32,007 nucleotides of DNA from contig CAMJGL010000016.1 in the NCBI GenBank assembly GCA_946405205.1, positions 1 to 32,007 on the forward strand, given 5' to 3'. Every line of letters begins with the position of its first letter. Position 1 is the first letter of the stretch. Below are positions 7,663 through 13,603 of this stretch, piece after piece. The notes under the pieces are model-generated. The model made no database searches. It was not told the DNA's origin and saw only the letters and a program-made list of their open reading frames with translations. The position numbers and the translations under genes are program-made. The stretch is from F23-B02 sp946405205. Lineage in GTDB: Bacteria; Bacillota; Clostridia; Oscillospirales; Oscillospiraceae.

Positions 7663-8292
7663 ATGACGAGAGCAGCGGTTTTGGTTTCGGGTGACGGCGG
7701 AAAGCTCCAGACCATACTCGACTCCATGTATTTCGGCGAGATACCCAATTTCGAGCTGACGGCGGTCATATGCACGGAGCCGGACGCATACGCCCTGCGC
7801 AGGGCGGGCAACTCCGGCGTGCAGGCCTTCGTGGTGGAGCCGTCCCTGTTCCCCACCAAGCTCAGCTACAGCATGGCCATATCCAACAAGCTCAAGGATA
7901 TGGACATCGACCTTGTCATCCTTGCCGGCTTCAATATGCCGCTGGGCGTCATATCAACACAGTTCCGCAAACGCATAATCGGCGTGTATCCCTCGCTCAT
8001 TCCCGCCTTTGTCAACTGCGACGAAAGCCCCGCCAGAGCCGCCCTCGAGCGCGGCTGCCGCGTGACGGGCGCGACCGCGTACTTCGCGGATATCGACGGC
8101 AACATCGGCCCCATCATCGCCCAGCAGGCAGTGGAGATATTGCCCAACGACACTCAGGAGACGCTGGAGCGGCGTATCATGGAGGAGGCGGAATGGAAGC
8201 TGCTGCCGAGGGCCATAATACTGTATTGCCAGAACCGGCTTGAGATCCACGGTGATCGGGTCATCATAAAGCCCGCCATACCGCAGAACTGA
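7663..8292 (+). CDS. PurN-like formyltransferase-fold protein lacking catalytic residues
   Basis: A 209-residue homologue of phosphoribosylglycinamide formyltransferase (PurN), the 10-formyl-THF-dependent enzyme of purine synthesis. The fold is clear: VLVSGDGGKLQTILDS (start), VILAGFNMPLG, YPSLIPAF, and GATAYFADIDGNIGPI with the typical C-terminal helix. However, the residues equivalent to E. coli PurN N106, H108 and D144 are G107, Y109 and N147, and the substrate loop after YPSLIPAF is not PurN-like. It is therefore probably not a working GAR transformylase. The start at 7663 is chosen over GTG 7654 because GAGGTGG lies 5 bases before this ATG. It lies between csaB and a metallochaperone rather than among pur genes. 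Confidence 0.8.
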   Translation: MTRAAVLVSGDGGKLQTILDSMYFGEIPNFELTAVICTEPDAYALRRAGNSGVQAFVVEPSLFPTKLSYSMAISNKLKDMDIDLVILAGFNMPLGVISTQFRKRIIGVYPSLIPAFVNCDESPARAALERGCRVTGATAYFADIDGNIGPIIAQQAVEILPNDTQETLERRIMEEAEWKLLPRAIILYCQNRLEIHGDRVIIKPAIPQN

Positions 8293-8315
8293 ATACGACG
8301 AAAGAGGAGACCAGG

Positions 8316-8516
8316 ATGGAAATAACGATGAAGATCGAGGGCATGATGTGCTCTCACTGCTCGGGCAGGGTAAAAGCCGCGCTTGAAAAGCTTGAGGGAG
8401 TCAGCGAGGCTGTCGTCAGCCACGAGAGCGGGACCGCGGTCGTGAAGGGCGAAAAGCTCGACCCCGCAGCGCTGAAAGCCGCCGTCGAGGATCAGGGCTA
8501 CGACGTTGTCGGATAA
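8316..8516 (+). CDS. CopZ-like heavy-metal-associated (HMA) domain protein
   Basis: A 66-residue single HMA domain protein, a ferredoxin-like beta-alpha-beta fold that carries Cu(I) or a similar soft metal in the cytoplasm. The metal site is EGMMCSHCSGRV with C12 and C15, and the C-terminal GYDVVG is typical. AAAGAGGAGA precedes the ATG. It is the last gene of the csaB run and ends at a strong terminator. No CopA-type ATPase or CopY/CsoR regulator is in the window, so the metal partner is unknown. Confidence 0.9.
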   Translation: MEITMKIEGMMCSHCSGRVKAALEKLEGVSEAVVSHESGTAVVKGEKLDPAALKAAVEDQGYDVVG

Positions 8517-8530
8517 GATAACAGTTTAAA

Positions 8531-8557
8531 ACGGAGCGGATACTTCCGCTCCGTTTT
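8531..8557 (+). terminator. Intrinsic terminator after the csaB-purN-like-copZ-like run
   Basis: A 10-bp stem ACGGAGCGGA (8531-8540) pairs with 8545-8554 around a TACT loop and is followed by T's to 8558. It lies 14 bp after the stop codon. Confidence 0.85.
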
Positions 8558-8558
8558 T

Positions 8559-8744
8559 GCAATATTCGACGTGTGCTTTGACATATAATAAACGTTAAAA
8601 ATATGCCGTTAAAGCCCCGTAAAGAAAGCTCCGGCGGCATTAATTCTGTCACAAAATGGTTTGCAGGGCGGCCCCCACAGAGCGTAAAATCCATTAGCGC
8701 GGAGCATGGCTCGGCGCAGTATAAACAGTTGGGGGGATCATAAG
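8559..8744 (+). promoter_or_regulatory. Upstream region of the antiporter gene
   Basis: About 185 bp without a gene. A perfect TTGACA (8578-8583) is followed 17 bp later only by a poor -10 (ATATGC), and TATAAT (8584-8589) directly abuts it, so the promoter assignment is ambiguous. The segment 8650-8695 can form an outer AATGG/CCATT pairing enclosing GGGCGGCCC, so a structured leader is possible. GGGGGGAT precedes the ATG at 8745. Confidence 0.3.
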
Positions 8745-9935
8745 ATGGTGTCTTATGATGTGTTTCTGGATCTTGCCGTTATCCTTCTGGTCACCAAGGT
8801 GCTGAGCCTTGTGACGAAGAGGGTGAATCTGCCGCAGGTCGTCGGGGCTCTTATCGGCGGCGTTCTTATCGGCCCCGCGTGCTTCGGCCTCGTAGGGGAC
8901 AGCGCTTTTATAGATCAGCTCGCGGAGATCGGCGTTGTGATGCTCATGTTCTCCGCCGGACTGGGCACGAATTTGAAGGAGATAAAAAAGGTCGGCTTTG
9001 CGGCGTTCATCGTCGCCATGATAGGCGTTATCGTGCCGCTGGCAGGCGGATATCTCGTTTACGATGCGTTTTATCCAGCAGCGACGGCTGAGGACAGGAT
9101 GTGCGCGCTGTTCACGGGCGTGGTGCTCACCGCCACCTCCGTAAGCATAACCGTCGAGACCTTAAAGGAACTCGGCAAGCTTCAGGGCAGGGTGGGCTCG
9201 GTGATCCTCGGCGCCGCGGTCATCGACGATATTTTGGGCATACTTGTACTCACCTTTGTGATGGGCATGAAGGACCCGAGCGTCAATATGGGCCTGATAG
9301 GTCTGAAAACGCTCGGCTTCCTTGCCGCGACTGCGGTGATCGGCGCGGCGGCGTATTACCTGTTCAAGTACATGAACAAAGCGTTCGGCAACAGGAAGCG
9401 CCTTTCGATACTGTCTCTCTCGCTTTGCTTTCTCATGGCCTATCTCTCGGAGGCGGTGTTCGGGATAACGGACATAACGGGCGCGTATTTCGCGGGGATA
9501 ATGTTCTGCAATCTCCCGATGGGCGACTACGTCGGCGAAAAGGTGGACACCGCGTCCTACCTGATATTTTCACCGGTGTTCTTTGCGAGCATCGGCCTGA
9601 AAACGGATTTCACGGGCATAACGTCGTCCATGATATGGTTTGCAATAGCCCTGCTGATAACAGCCGTCGTCACGAAGATGATAGGCTGCGGCCTCGGCGC
9701 GAAGCTGTGCAGGTTCAGCAATAAGGAGGCCCTGCGCATAGGCGTGGGAATGATATCGCGCGGCGAGGTAGCACTCATAGTGGCGCAGAAGGGCGAGGCC
9801 GCCGGAATGCTCAGTCAGTCGCTGTTTCCGGCCATTGTGATGGTCGTAATAGTGACGACGCTGGTAACGCCGGTGCTGCTCAAGCTCGTGTTCCGCGAAA
9901 AGGCTGTGCCGAAGCCCGGAGCGCAGACGGTATGA
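8745..9935 (+). CDS. CPA2-family sodium/proton antiporter
   Basis: A 396-residue polytopic membrane protein of the CPA2 cation:proton antiporter family. It exchanges Na+ or K+ for protons across the cytoplasmic membrane. About 12 hydrophobic helices are apparent. The core shows VVGALIGGVLIGPACFG in helix 1-2, and the paired aspartates D161-D162 in AAVIDDILGILVL, which in NapA-like antiporters bind ion and proton (electrogenic type). The conserved VGMISRGEVALIVAQKG segment near the C-terminus is present. No TrkA-N or TrkA-C regulatory domain follows, so it is the short form. The start at 8745 is preferred to 8706 because of the G-rich ribosome binding site just upstream. Confidence 0.9.
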   Translation: MVSYDVFLDLAVILLVTKVLSLVTKRVNLPQVVGALIGGVLIGPACFGLVGDSAFIDQLAEIGVVMLMFSAGLGTNLKEIKKVGFAAFIVAMIGVIVPLAGGYLVYDAFYPAATAEDRMCALFTGVVLTATSVSITVETLKELGKLQGRVGSVILGAAVIDDILGILVLTFVMGMKDPSVNMGLIGLKTLGFLAATAVIGAAAYYLFKYMNKAFGNRKRLSILSLSLCFLMAYLSEAVFGITDITGAYFAGIMFCNLPMGDYVGEKVDTASYLIFSPVFFASIGLKTDFTGITSSMIWFAIALLITAVVTKMIGCGLGAKLCRFSNKEALRIGVGMISRGEVALIVAQKGEAAGMLSQSLFPAIVMVVIVTTLVTPVLLKLVFREKAVPKPGAQTV

Positions 9936-9966
9936 GGCCCCGGCAAAATATATGAGGAAAAACGAG

Positions 9967-10000
9967 CGCCCACGGTTCACGACGGACCGTGGGCGTTTGC
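9967..10000. terminator. Bidirectional terminator, antiporter / SLH protein
   Basis: A 10-bp perfect stem (9967-9976 with 9986-9995) lies between the convergent genes. On the plus strand it is followed by a T-rich tract (to about 10016). On the minus strand it is followed by CTCGTTTTT, so it can stop both transcripts. Confidence 0.8.
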
Positions 10001-10013
10001 TTTGTATGCTTTT

Positions 10014-11396
10014 TTATGCCATGTCGCGGTAGATGAAGGTAACGACGTGCGCACGGGTGCAGACGGCGTTGGGCTTGAAAGTGCCGTCGGCATAGCCGGT
10101 GGTTATGCCCTCGCCGGCCGCCCAGAGTATTGCGGCCTTGAAGTCGGCGTTGGTAACGGAGCCGAGGTCCTTCGGCTCAGTGCCGGGCTTTGCCTCGGGC
10201 TTATTCTCGTAGCGCCAGAGGAAGGTCACGAACTGGGCGCGGCTGACGCTCTTGTCGGGAGCGAAATGCGTATCGTCATAGCCGAGGGTTATGCCCTCGC
10301 CGACAGCCCAGAGTATCGCGGTGTAGTAGGGATTGTCCTTGCCGTTTTCCTGCTTTGCGGATACGTCAACGAAGGGGTTGTCCGTGGATTTCGGTGCGGG
10401 CTCGCCTGCGGCCCTCCACAGGAAGGTCACGACCTGAGCTCTCGTGCAGTCGGCGTCGGGCTTGAAGATACCGTTGCCGTAGCCGGTGGTTATCCCCTCA
10501 TTTGCCGCCCAGAGTATCGCATCGGCAAAGGGCATATGCTTGCCGGCGGTGTTAACGTCTGTGAAGGGGTAGGCTGACACGCCGTAGTGGATCGCTGCCG
10601 CCTTTAGGGGGTCGTTGTTGCTGCCAACCGAAACGGCTTTCCACTGGGTTTCGGTTCCGGCAAAGTATACGTCCTTAAAAGCAGGGAGACCGTTATCTCC
10701 GAAGAATGCAAAGGGTTCTATCTTCTCGAGCGCACTCGGAAGGTATACCGATTCAAGCGCGGTGCAGCCAAAGAAGGCTCCTCTGTCTATGACCTTGACA
10801 CCGGCAGGGACGATGACGCTTTTGAGCGCTTTGCAGTAAGAGAACATGCCCGATTTAACGGCAGTCAGACCCTTGGGAAGGGTGATGCTCACCAGCGCAC
10901 GGCAGTTTATAAATGCCTCGTCGTCTATGGTTTTAACGCTGTCGGGAATTGTTATCTCCGTAAAGCTGCAGCCGGCAAAAGCCCCCTTGCCAATAGCGGT
11001 CACACCTTTGCCGAGGTCCGCGCTTGTCACGCCCGTGCAATCGGCAAAAGCGCTCTTGCCTATGGTTTTGACGCTGTCGGGGATAACGATGCTTGTGATG
11101 CCGCAGCCGGCAAAGGCTCGGCTGCCTATGCTCGTTACGCCGCTGCCGATAACTATACTCTTGACGTCGTTGATATAGGCATCCCACGGAGTAAGCACAT
11201 CATAGCCTTCAGAATTGGGGCCGTAGTCGGTCATAGCGCCGGTTCCGGAGATGGTCAGGACGCCGTCGTCGGTGAGCGTCCAGGTGAGATTTTCGCCGCA
11301 GGTGCCGCTTTTCGGAGCGTCGGCGGCAGCGTATACCGGCAGAACTGATATTATCATCAGCAGCGCCAGTATGATGCTCAAAGCTTTTCTTTTCAT
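10014..11396 (-). CDS. SLH-domain surface protein with BspA-type leucine-rich repeats
   Basis: A 460-residue secreted cell-wall protein. A signal peptide (KRKALSIILALLMIISVLPVYA, cleavage near 23-26) leads to a short beta-rich segment (LTWTLTDDGVLTISGTGAM). BspA-type LRR_5 repeats follow at about 80-245, with recurring ITIPDSVKTI and AFxxC units, then the WKAVSVG...IHYG closing motif often seen in such proteins. Three S-layer-homology repeats lie at about 275-330, 338-395 and 405-460, with GITTGYGNGIFKP and TRAQVVTFLWR motifs. The SLH repeats should anchor it to pyruvylated secondary wall polymer; the LRR part may bind a ligand or host surface. AGGAGG lies before the ATG at 11396, which replaces a longer start at 11432. 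It is a single gene with its own promoter and terminator. Confidence 0.93.
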   Translation of the reverse strand: MKRKALSIILALLMIISVLPVYAAADAPKSGTCGENLTWTLTDDGVLTISGTGAMTDYGPNSEGYDVLTPWDAYINDVKSIVIGSGVTSIGSRAFAGCGITSIVIPDSVKTIGKSAFADCTGVTSADLGKGVTAIGKGAFAGCSFTEITIPDSVKTIDDEAFINCRALVSITLPKGLTAVKSGMFSYCKALKSVIVPAGVKVIDRGAFFGCTALESVYLPSALEKIEPFAFFGDNGLPAFKDVYFAGTETQWKAVSVGSNNDPLKAAAIHYGVSAYPFTDVNTAGKHMPFADAILWAANEGITTGYGNGIFKPDADCTRAQVVTFLWRAAGEPAPKSTDNPFVDVSAKQENGKDNPYYTAILWAVGEGITLGYDDTHFAPDKSVSRAQFVTFLWRYENKPEAKPGTEPKDLGSVTNADFKAAILWAAGEGITTGYADGTFKPNAVCTRAHVVTFIYRDMA

Positions 11397-11430
11397 TTTT
11401 TCCTCCTGTGGTTTTGATGGATATAGTTTC

Positions 11431-11459
11431 ATTATAGCTGTTTCCGCGCTGCCTATAAA
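11431..11459 (-). promoter_or_regulatory. Candidate promoter of the SLH protein gene
   Basis: On the minus strand, a perfect TATAAT (11436-11431) has TTTATA (11459-11454) 17 bp upstream, a 4/6 match to the -35 consensus. The predicted start would give a leader of about 28 bases with the AGGAGG ribosome binding site. Confidence 0.45.
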
Positions 11460-11515
11460 TTGGCGTTTTAGCTGAATTTAACAGTAAATTTTTGTCGCAA
11501 ATACCGACCGCAAAT

Positions 11516-11549
11516 GAAACTGCGCGGAGCAGCCGCTCCGCGCAGTTTC
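11516..11549 (-). terminator. Terminator-like hairpin after the XRE gene pair
   Basis: A perfect 15-bp stem (11516-11530 with 11535-11549) with a 4-base loop lies 28 bp behind the second XRE gene. The 3' arm on the minus strand ends GTTTC and is followed by ATTTG, so the T-run is short. The very stable stem still makes it a likely terminator for the minus strand. Confidence 0.6.
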
Positions 11550-11577
11550 AAAGCAATGCCTGAGTTTATAAAAGGTC

Positions 11578-11784
11578 TTATCTATCAGTCCTGCCGAGGA
11601 TATAATCCACGCTCACATCATAAAAATCGGCAAGCTTAATGAGCGCGGCACTCGGTATATCGAGTTCACCGCTTTCATAGCGCGAATATGTCGTCTGGCT
11701 GATATTCAGATAAGAAGCGAGTTCACGCTGTTTGAGGTCTTTGTCCTCACGAAGATCGCGCAGCCTTTGATACATGGCAGTCAC
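11578..11784 (-). CDS. XRE-family helix-turn-helix regulator (second of pair)
   Basis: A 68-residue protein that is almost entirely one Cro/CI-type helix-turn-helix domain: RLRDLREDKDLKQRELASYL, then SQTTYSRYESGELDIP as the recognition region, and ALIKLADFYDVSVDYILGRTD at the end. It should bind DNA as a dimer. A GTG start at 11784 overlaps the stop of the preceding XRE gene by 4 bp (GTGA); an ATG at 11775 is the alternative. It shares the RIRDLRED/YILGRTD frame with its neighbour, indicating a tandem duplication with diverged recognition helices. There is no ligand or protease domain. Confidence 0.88.
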   Translation of the reverse strand: MTAMYQRLRDLREDKDLKQRELASYLNISQTTYSRYESGELDIPSAALIKLADFYDVSVDYILGRTDR

Positions 11785-11984
11785 TTATCCGTTCTGCCGA
11801 GGATATAATCCACGCTGACGCCGTAATAGTCGGCAAGTGCGCACAGCACATGAGGGGGGATCATCCTTTGACCGCTCTCATAATATGCATAGGTGCGCTG
11901 AGGAACATTTATCGCGTCGCCCAACTGCTGCTGCGTAAGGTCAGCATCCTCGCGCAGATCGCGTATTCGCGGGTATCTTTGCAT
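11781..11984 (-). CDS. XRE-family helix-turn-helix regulator (first of pair)
   Basis: A 67-residue one-domain Cro/CI-type DNA-binding protein. The HTH runs through RIRDLREDADLTQQQLGDAI and PQRTYAYYESGQRMIP, closing with DYYGVSVDYILGRTD. The start at 11984 is chosen because GGTG lies 6 bases before it; GTG 11993 and ATG 11990 are also in frame. It is promoter-proximal to the second XRE gene and both are likely translated from one mRNA. A symmetric dyad in the adjacent divergent region is a plausible operator for one or both proteins. Confidence 0.87.
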   Translation of the reverse strand: MQRYPRIRDLREDADLTQQQLGDAINVPQRTYAYYESGQRMIPPHVLCALADYYGVSVDYILGRTDK

Positions 11985-12008
11985 TTTCATCACCGTTTAA
12001 AGTATAAA

Positions 12009-12050
12009 TAGAACAAATTGGTCTATTGTAATTTTGAATATTTTGTTCTA
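12009..12050. promoter_or_regulatory. Symmetric operator-like dyad between XRE pair and small gene
   Basis: A perfect 9-bp inverted repeat, TAGAACAAA (12009-12017) and TTTGTTCTA (12042-12050), is separated by 24 AT-rich bases. The half-site centres are 33 bp apart, about three helical turns, so both faces point the same way. It lies in the divergent region of the XRE pair and the 48-residue gene, as expected for a repressor operator. Confidence 0.55.
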
Positions 12051-12054
12051 AAAT
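12026..12054 (+). promoter_or_regulatory. Candidate promoter of the 48-residue protein gene
   Basis: TTGTAA (12026-12031), a 17-bp spacer and TAAAAT (12049-12054) make a fair sigma-A-type promoter. The right half-site of the dyad (12042-12050) overlaps the spacer and -10, which would allow repression. A weakness is that transcription would then start almost at the GGGAGG ribosome binding site (12061). Confidence 0.35.
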
Positions 12055-12074
12055 ATACGCGGGAGGTGTGTACA

Positions 12075-12221
12075 ATGCCTGATTATAAGGAAATGTATTT
12101 AAAAATGCTTCGTGCGTCGGAGGAGGCGATGAAGCTGCTCATACGCACACAGCGGGAGTGCGAGGAGCTGTATATCTCCTCGGAGGAGCCGACCGCTGTC
12201 CCGGACGGCGAGGGTGAATAA
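12075..12221 (+). CDS. Small conserved hypothetical protein
   Basis: A 48-residue, charged, mostly helical cytoplasmic protein: MPDYKEMYLKMLRASEEAM, then LLIRTQRECEELYI and an acidic, disordered tail ending DGEGE. Small proteins starting PDYK.MY and containing QRECEELYI occur, to my memory, in many gut Clostridia, often beside XRE regulators, and have no known function. GGGAGG lies 8 bases before the ATG; a longer upstream reading from 12018 has no ribosome binding site and crosses the dyad. It is divergent from the two XRE genes, which are likely to control it. Confidence 0.7.
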   Translation: MPDYKEMYLKMLRASEEAMKLLIRTQRECEELYISSEEPTAVPDGEGE

Positions 12222-12256
12222 AAAAACGCGCCGGTCGTGCAGTACGAACCGGCGCG
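12219..12256 (-). terminator. Intrinsic terminator of spo0A
   Basis: On the minus strand, the stem CGCGCCGGT (9 bp; 12248-12256 with 12227-12235) is followed by seven T's (12226-12220). It lies 17 bp behind the spo0A stop. It also sits directly after the converging 48-residue gene but has no T-run on that side. Confidence 0.85.
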
Positions 12257-12273
12257 CTGTCATGGTTGTTATT

Positions 12274-13044
12274 TCACCTTATCCCCTGTTTCTGGCGCAG
12301 GGAGAGGCAGTCGGCGATCATGGCGATGAACTCGGAATTTGTGGGTTTGCCCTTTATATTTGAAACGGTGTAACCGAAGAATTTCTGCAGTGTTTCGATA
12401 TCGCCGCGGTCCCACGCGACCTCGATTGCGTGGCGGATGGCGCGCTCGACGCGGCTGGGGGTGGTGTTGAACTTCTTTGCCACCTCGGGATACAGCACCT
12501 TGGTGACGGCGTTTATGATATCCATATCATTAATTGTAAGGATGATCGCCTCGCGCAGATATTGATAACCCTTGATGTGCGCGGGCACTCCTATCTCATG
12601 GATTATTTCGGTAACGAGAGCCTCAAGATTTGCGTCATTCGGCTTCGCGGCGGGAACAGGCTCCTGCCGGGAAAAGGAGTTTACCTGACGGATGCGGTCG
12701 AGCAGCGTCGGAACGTCGCAGGGCTCGGGGATAAAATAAGCCGCGCCGAGTGCGGCGCATTGTTTTACGATCTCACTTCTGTACAGATGAGTGACAACGA
12801 CGGCTTTCGTGTCCGGGCAGGCCTCGGGAAGCCGCTTGAGCACCTCAAGCCCGTCGAGCTTCAGCAGGATCAGATCCAGAACGATTACATCCGGGCACAG
12901 CTCCGCGGTCAGAGCCAGGGCGTCGACTCCGTTATCCGTGCTGTCGAGGAACTCCATATCTTCCTCACGGGACAGCACGTCAGACAGAAGCCGACGGAAG
13001 TCTTCATCGATATCAGCGATGAGAACGCGGGTTTTGGTTTCCAT
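12274..13044 (-). CDS. spo0A: Sporulation master response regulator Spo0A
   Basis: A 256-residue response regulator. When phosphorylated, Spo0A switches sporulation and post-exponential genes through 0A boxes. Residues 1-122 are the receiver: acidic residue D11 in VLIADID, phospho-acceptor D57 in VIVLDLILLKLDG, and T85 in VVVTHLY. The usually invariant lysine (KPFD in B. subtilis) is E107 here, in FIPEPCD. Residues about 138-250 are the Spo0A C-terminal DNA-binding domain with the highly conserved HEIGVPAHIKGYQYLREAI and SRVERAIRHAIEVAW recognition region. GGAGG is 9 bases before the ATG. Three 0A-box-like sites lie upstream, suggesting autoregulation. The usual neighbour spoIVB is not adjacent. 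Confidence 0.96.
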   Translation of the reverse strand: METKTRVLIADIDEDFRRLLSDVLSREEDMEFLDSTDNGVDALALTAELCPDVIVLDLILLKLDGLEVLKRLPEACPDTKAVVVTHLYRSEIVKQCAALGAAYFIPEPCDVPTLLDRIRQVNSFSRQEPVPAAKPNDANLEALVTEIIHEIGVPAHIKGYQYLREAIILTINDMDIINAVTKVLYPEVAKKFNTTPSRVERAIRHAIEVAWDRGDIETLQKFFGYTVSNIKGKPTNSEFIAMIADCLSLRQKQGIR

Positions 13045-13112
13045 AATTCCATTCCTCCAGTAAATTGCATAAACAGCGCTGCATGTATTTTTTTAAGCAA
13101 AACAGCCGCTTT

Positions 13113-13132
13113 TATGGTATAAATTTACCATA
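13113..13132. promoter_or_regulatory. Inverted repeat in the spo0A leader
   Basis: TATGGTA (13113-13119) and TACCATA (13126-13132) form a perfect 7-bp inverted repeat with a 6-base spacer, 69 bp before the spo0A start and next to a TATTAT hexamer on the minus strand (13137-13132). It may be an operator at a spo0A promoter. The protein that binds it is unknown. Confidence 0.35.
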
Positions 13133-13158
13133 TAATAAACGTTTTGGCACACGAAACA

Positions 13159-13258
13159 TGTCGAGGGGCTGTGAAAAATGTTGACATAATCTAACACGAT
13201 GCGTTCATTTGCTGTAAAATTCGACCAAGTTTTTGAACAATTGTAGTTTTTTGTCGAA
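13159..13258. promoter_or_regulatory. Cluster of 0A-box-like sites upstream of spo0A
   Basis: A perfect Spo0A box TGTCGAA (13252-13258) and two 6/7 matches, TTCGACC (13220-13226, inverted) and TGTCGAG (13159-13165), lie 115-215 bp before the spo0A start. Single 7-mers are expected by chance in a window this size, but three in 100 bp at this place suggests feedback control by Spo0A. No gene lies in 13045-13304. Confidence 0.45.
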
Positions 13259-13268
13259 AAGTCAAGCG

Positions 13269-13299
13269 AAAAAGGCCGCCCACGGTATAAGCGGGCGGC
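13269..13299 (-). terminator. Intrinsic terminator of the 75-residue membrane protein gene
   Basis: On the minus strand a GCCGCCC/GGGCGGC stem (13293-13299 with 13275-13281) is followed by CCTTTTT. It lies 6 bp behind the stop codon and separates this gene from spo0A. Confidence 0.75.
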
Positions 13300-13304
13300 G
13301 GAGC

Positions 13305-13532
13305 TTATTTAAAGACAAAATACATGGTTATAAACCAGCCGAGCAGGGCAAAAGCCATTGCGGCGATAGTCAGTCTGAGGCTGTTTTCGCGCTCTGCATC
13401 CTCGCGGACGCCGGCGGCGTCTGAGGCGCCCTGAAGGTACGCCCTGTACAGGCTCATGAAGTGACGGCTGTCCCGCTGTCCGGCGGCATAGCTCTCGGCG
13501 GCTGTTCTGCGGAAAATGCTTGGCTTTTCCAT
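13305..13532 (-). CDS. Small single-helix membrane protein
   Basis: A 75-residue hypothetical protein. The N-terminal 50 residues are charged and mostly helical (SIFRRTAAESYAAGQRDSRH, then LYRAYLQGASDAAGVRED); a C-terminal transmembrane helix (about 54-73, IAAMAFALLGWFITMYFVFK) would anchor it as a tail-anchored cytoplasmic protein. GAGGTGAG lies 6 bases before the ATG. It has its own promoter and terminator upstream of spo0A and on the same strand. I do not recognise a family. Nothing in it shows a link to sporulation other than its position. Confidence 0.65.
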   Translation of the reverse strand: MEKPSIFRRTAAESYAAGQRDSRHFMSLYRAYLQGASDAAGVREDAERENSLRLTIAAMAFALLGWFITMYFVFK

Positions 13533-13565
13533 GCTGATCTCACCTCGGGAAATGTTATATCAAAT

Positions 13566-13593
13566 ATTTTACCATATCCCGGGCATATTTCAA
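13566..13593 (-). promoter_or_regulatory. Promoter of the 75-residue membrane protein gene
   Basis: On the minus strand, TTGAAA (13593-13588), a 16-bp spacer and TAAAAT (13571-13566) form a good sigma-A promoter about 35 bp before the start codon at 13532. Confidence 0.5.
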
Positions 13594-13603
13594 GAGACAA
13601 TAT

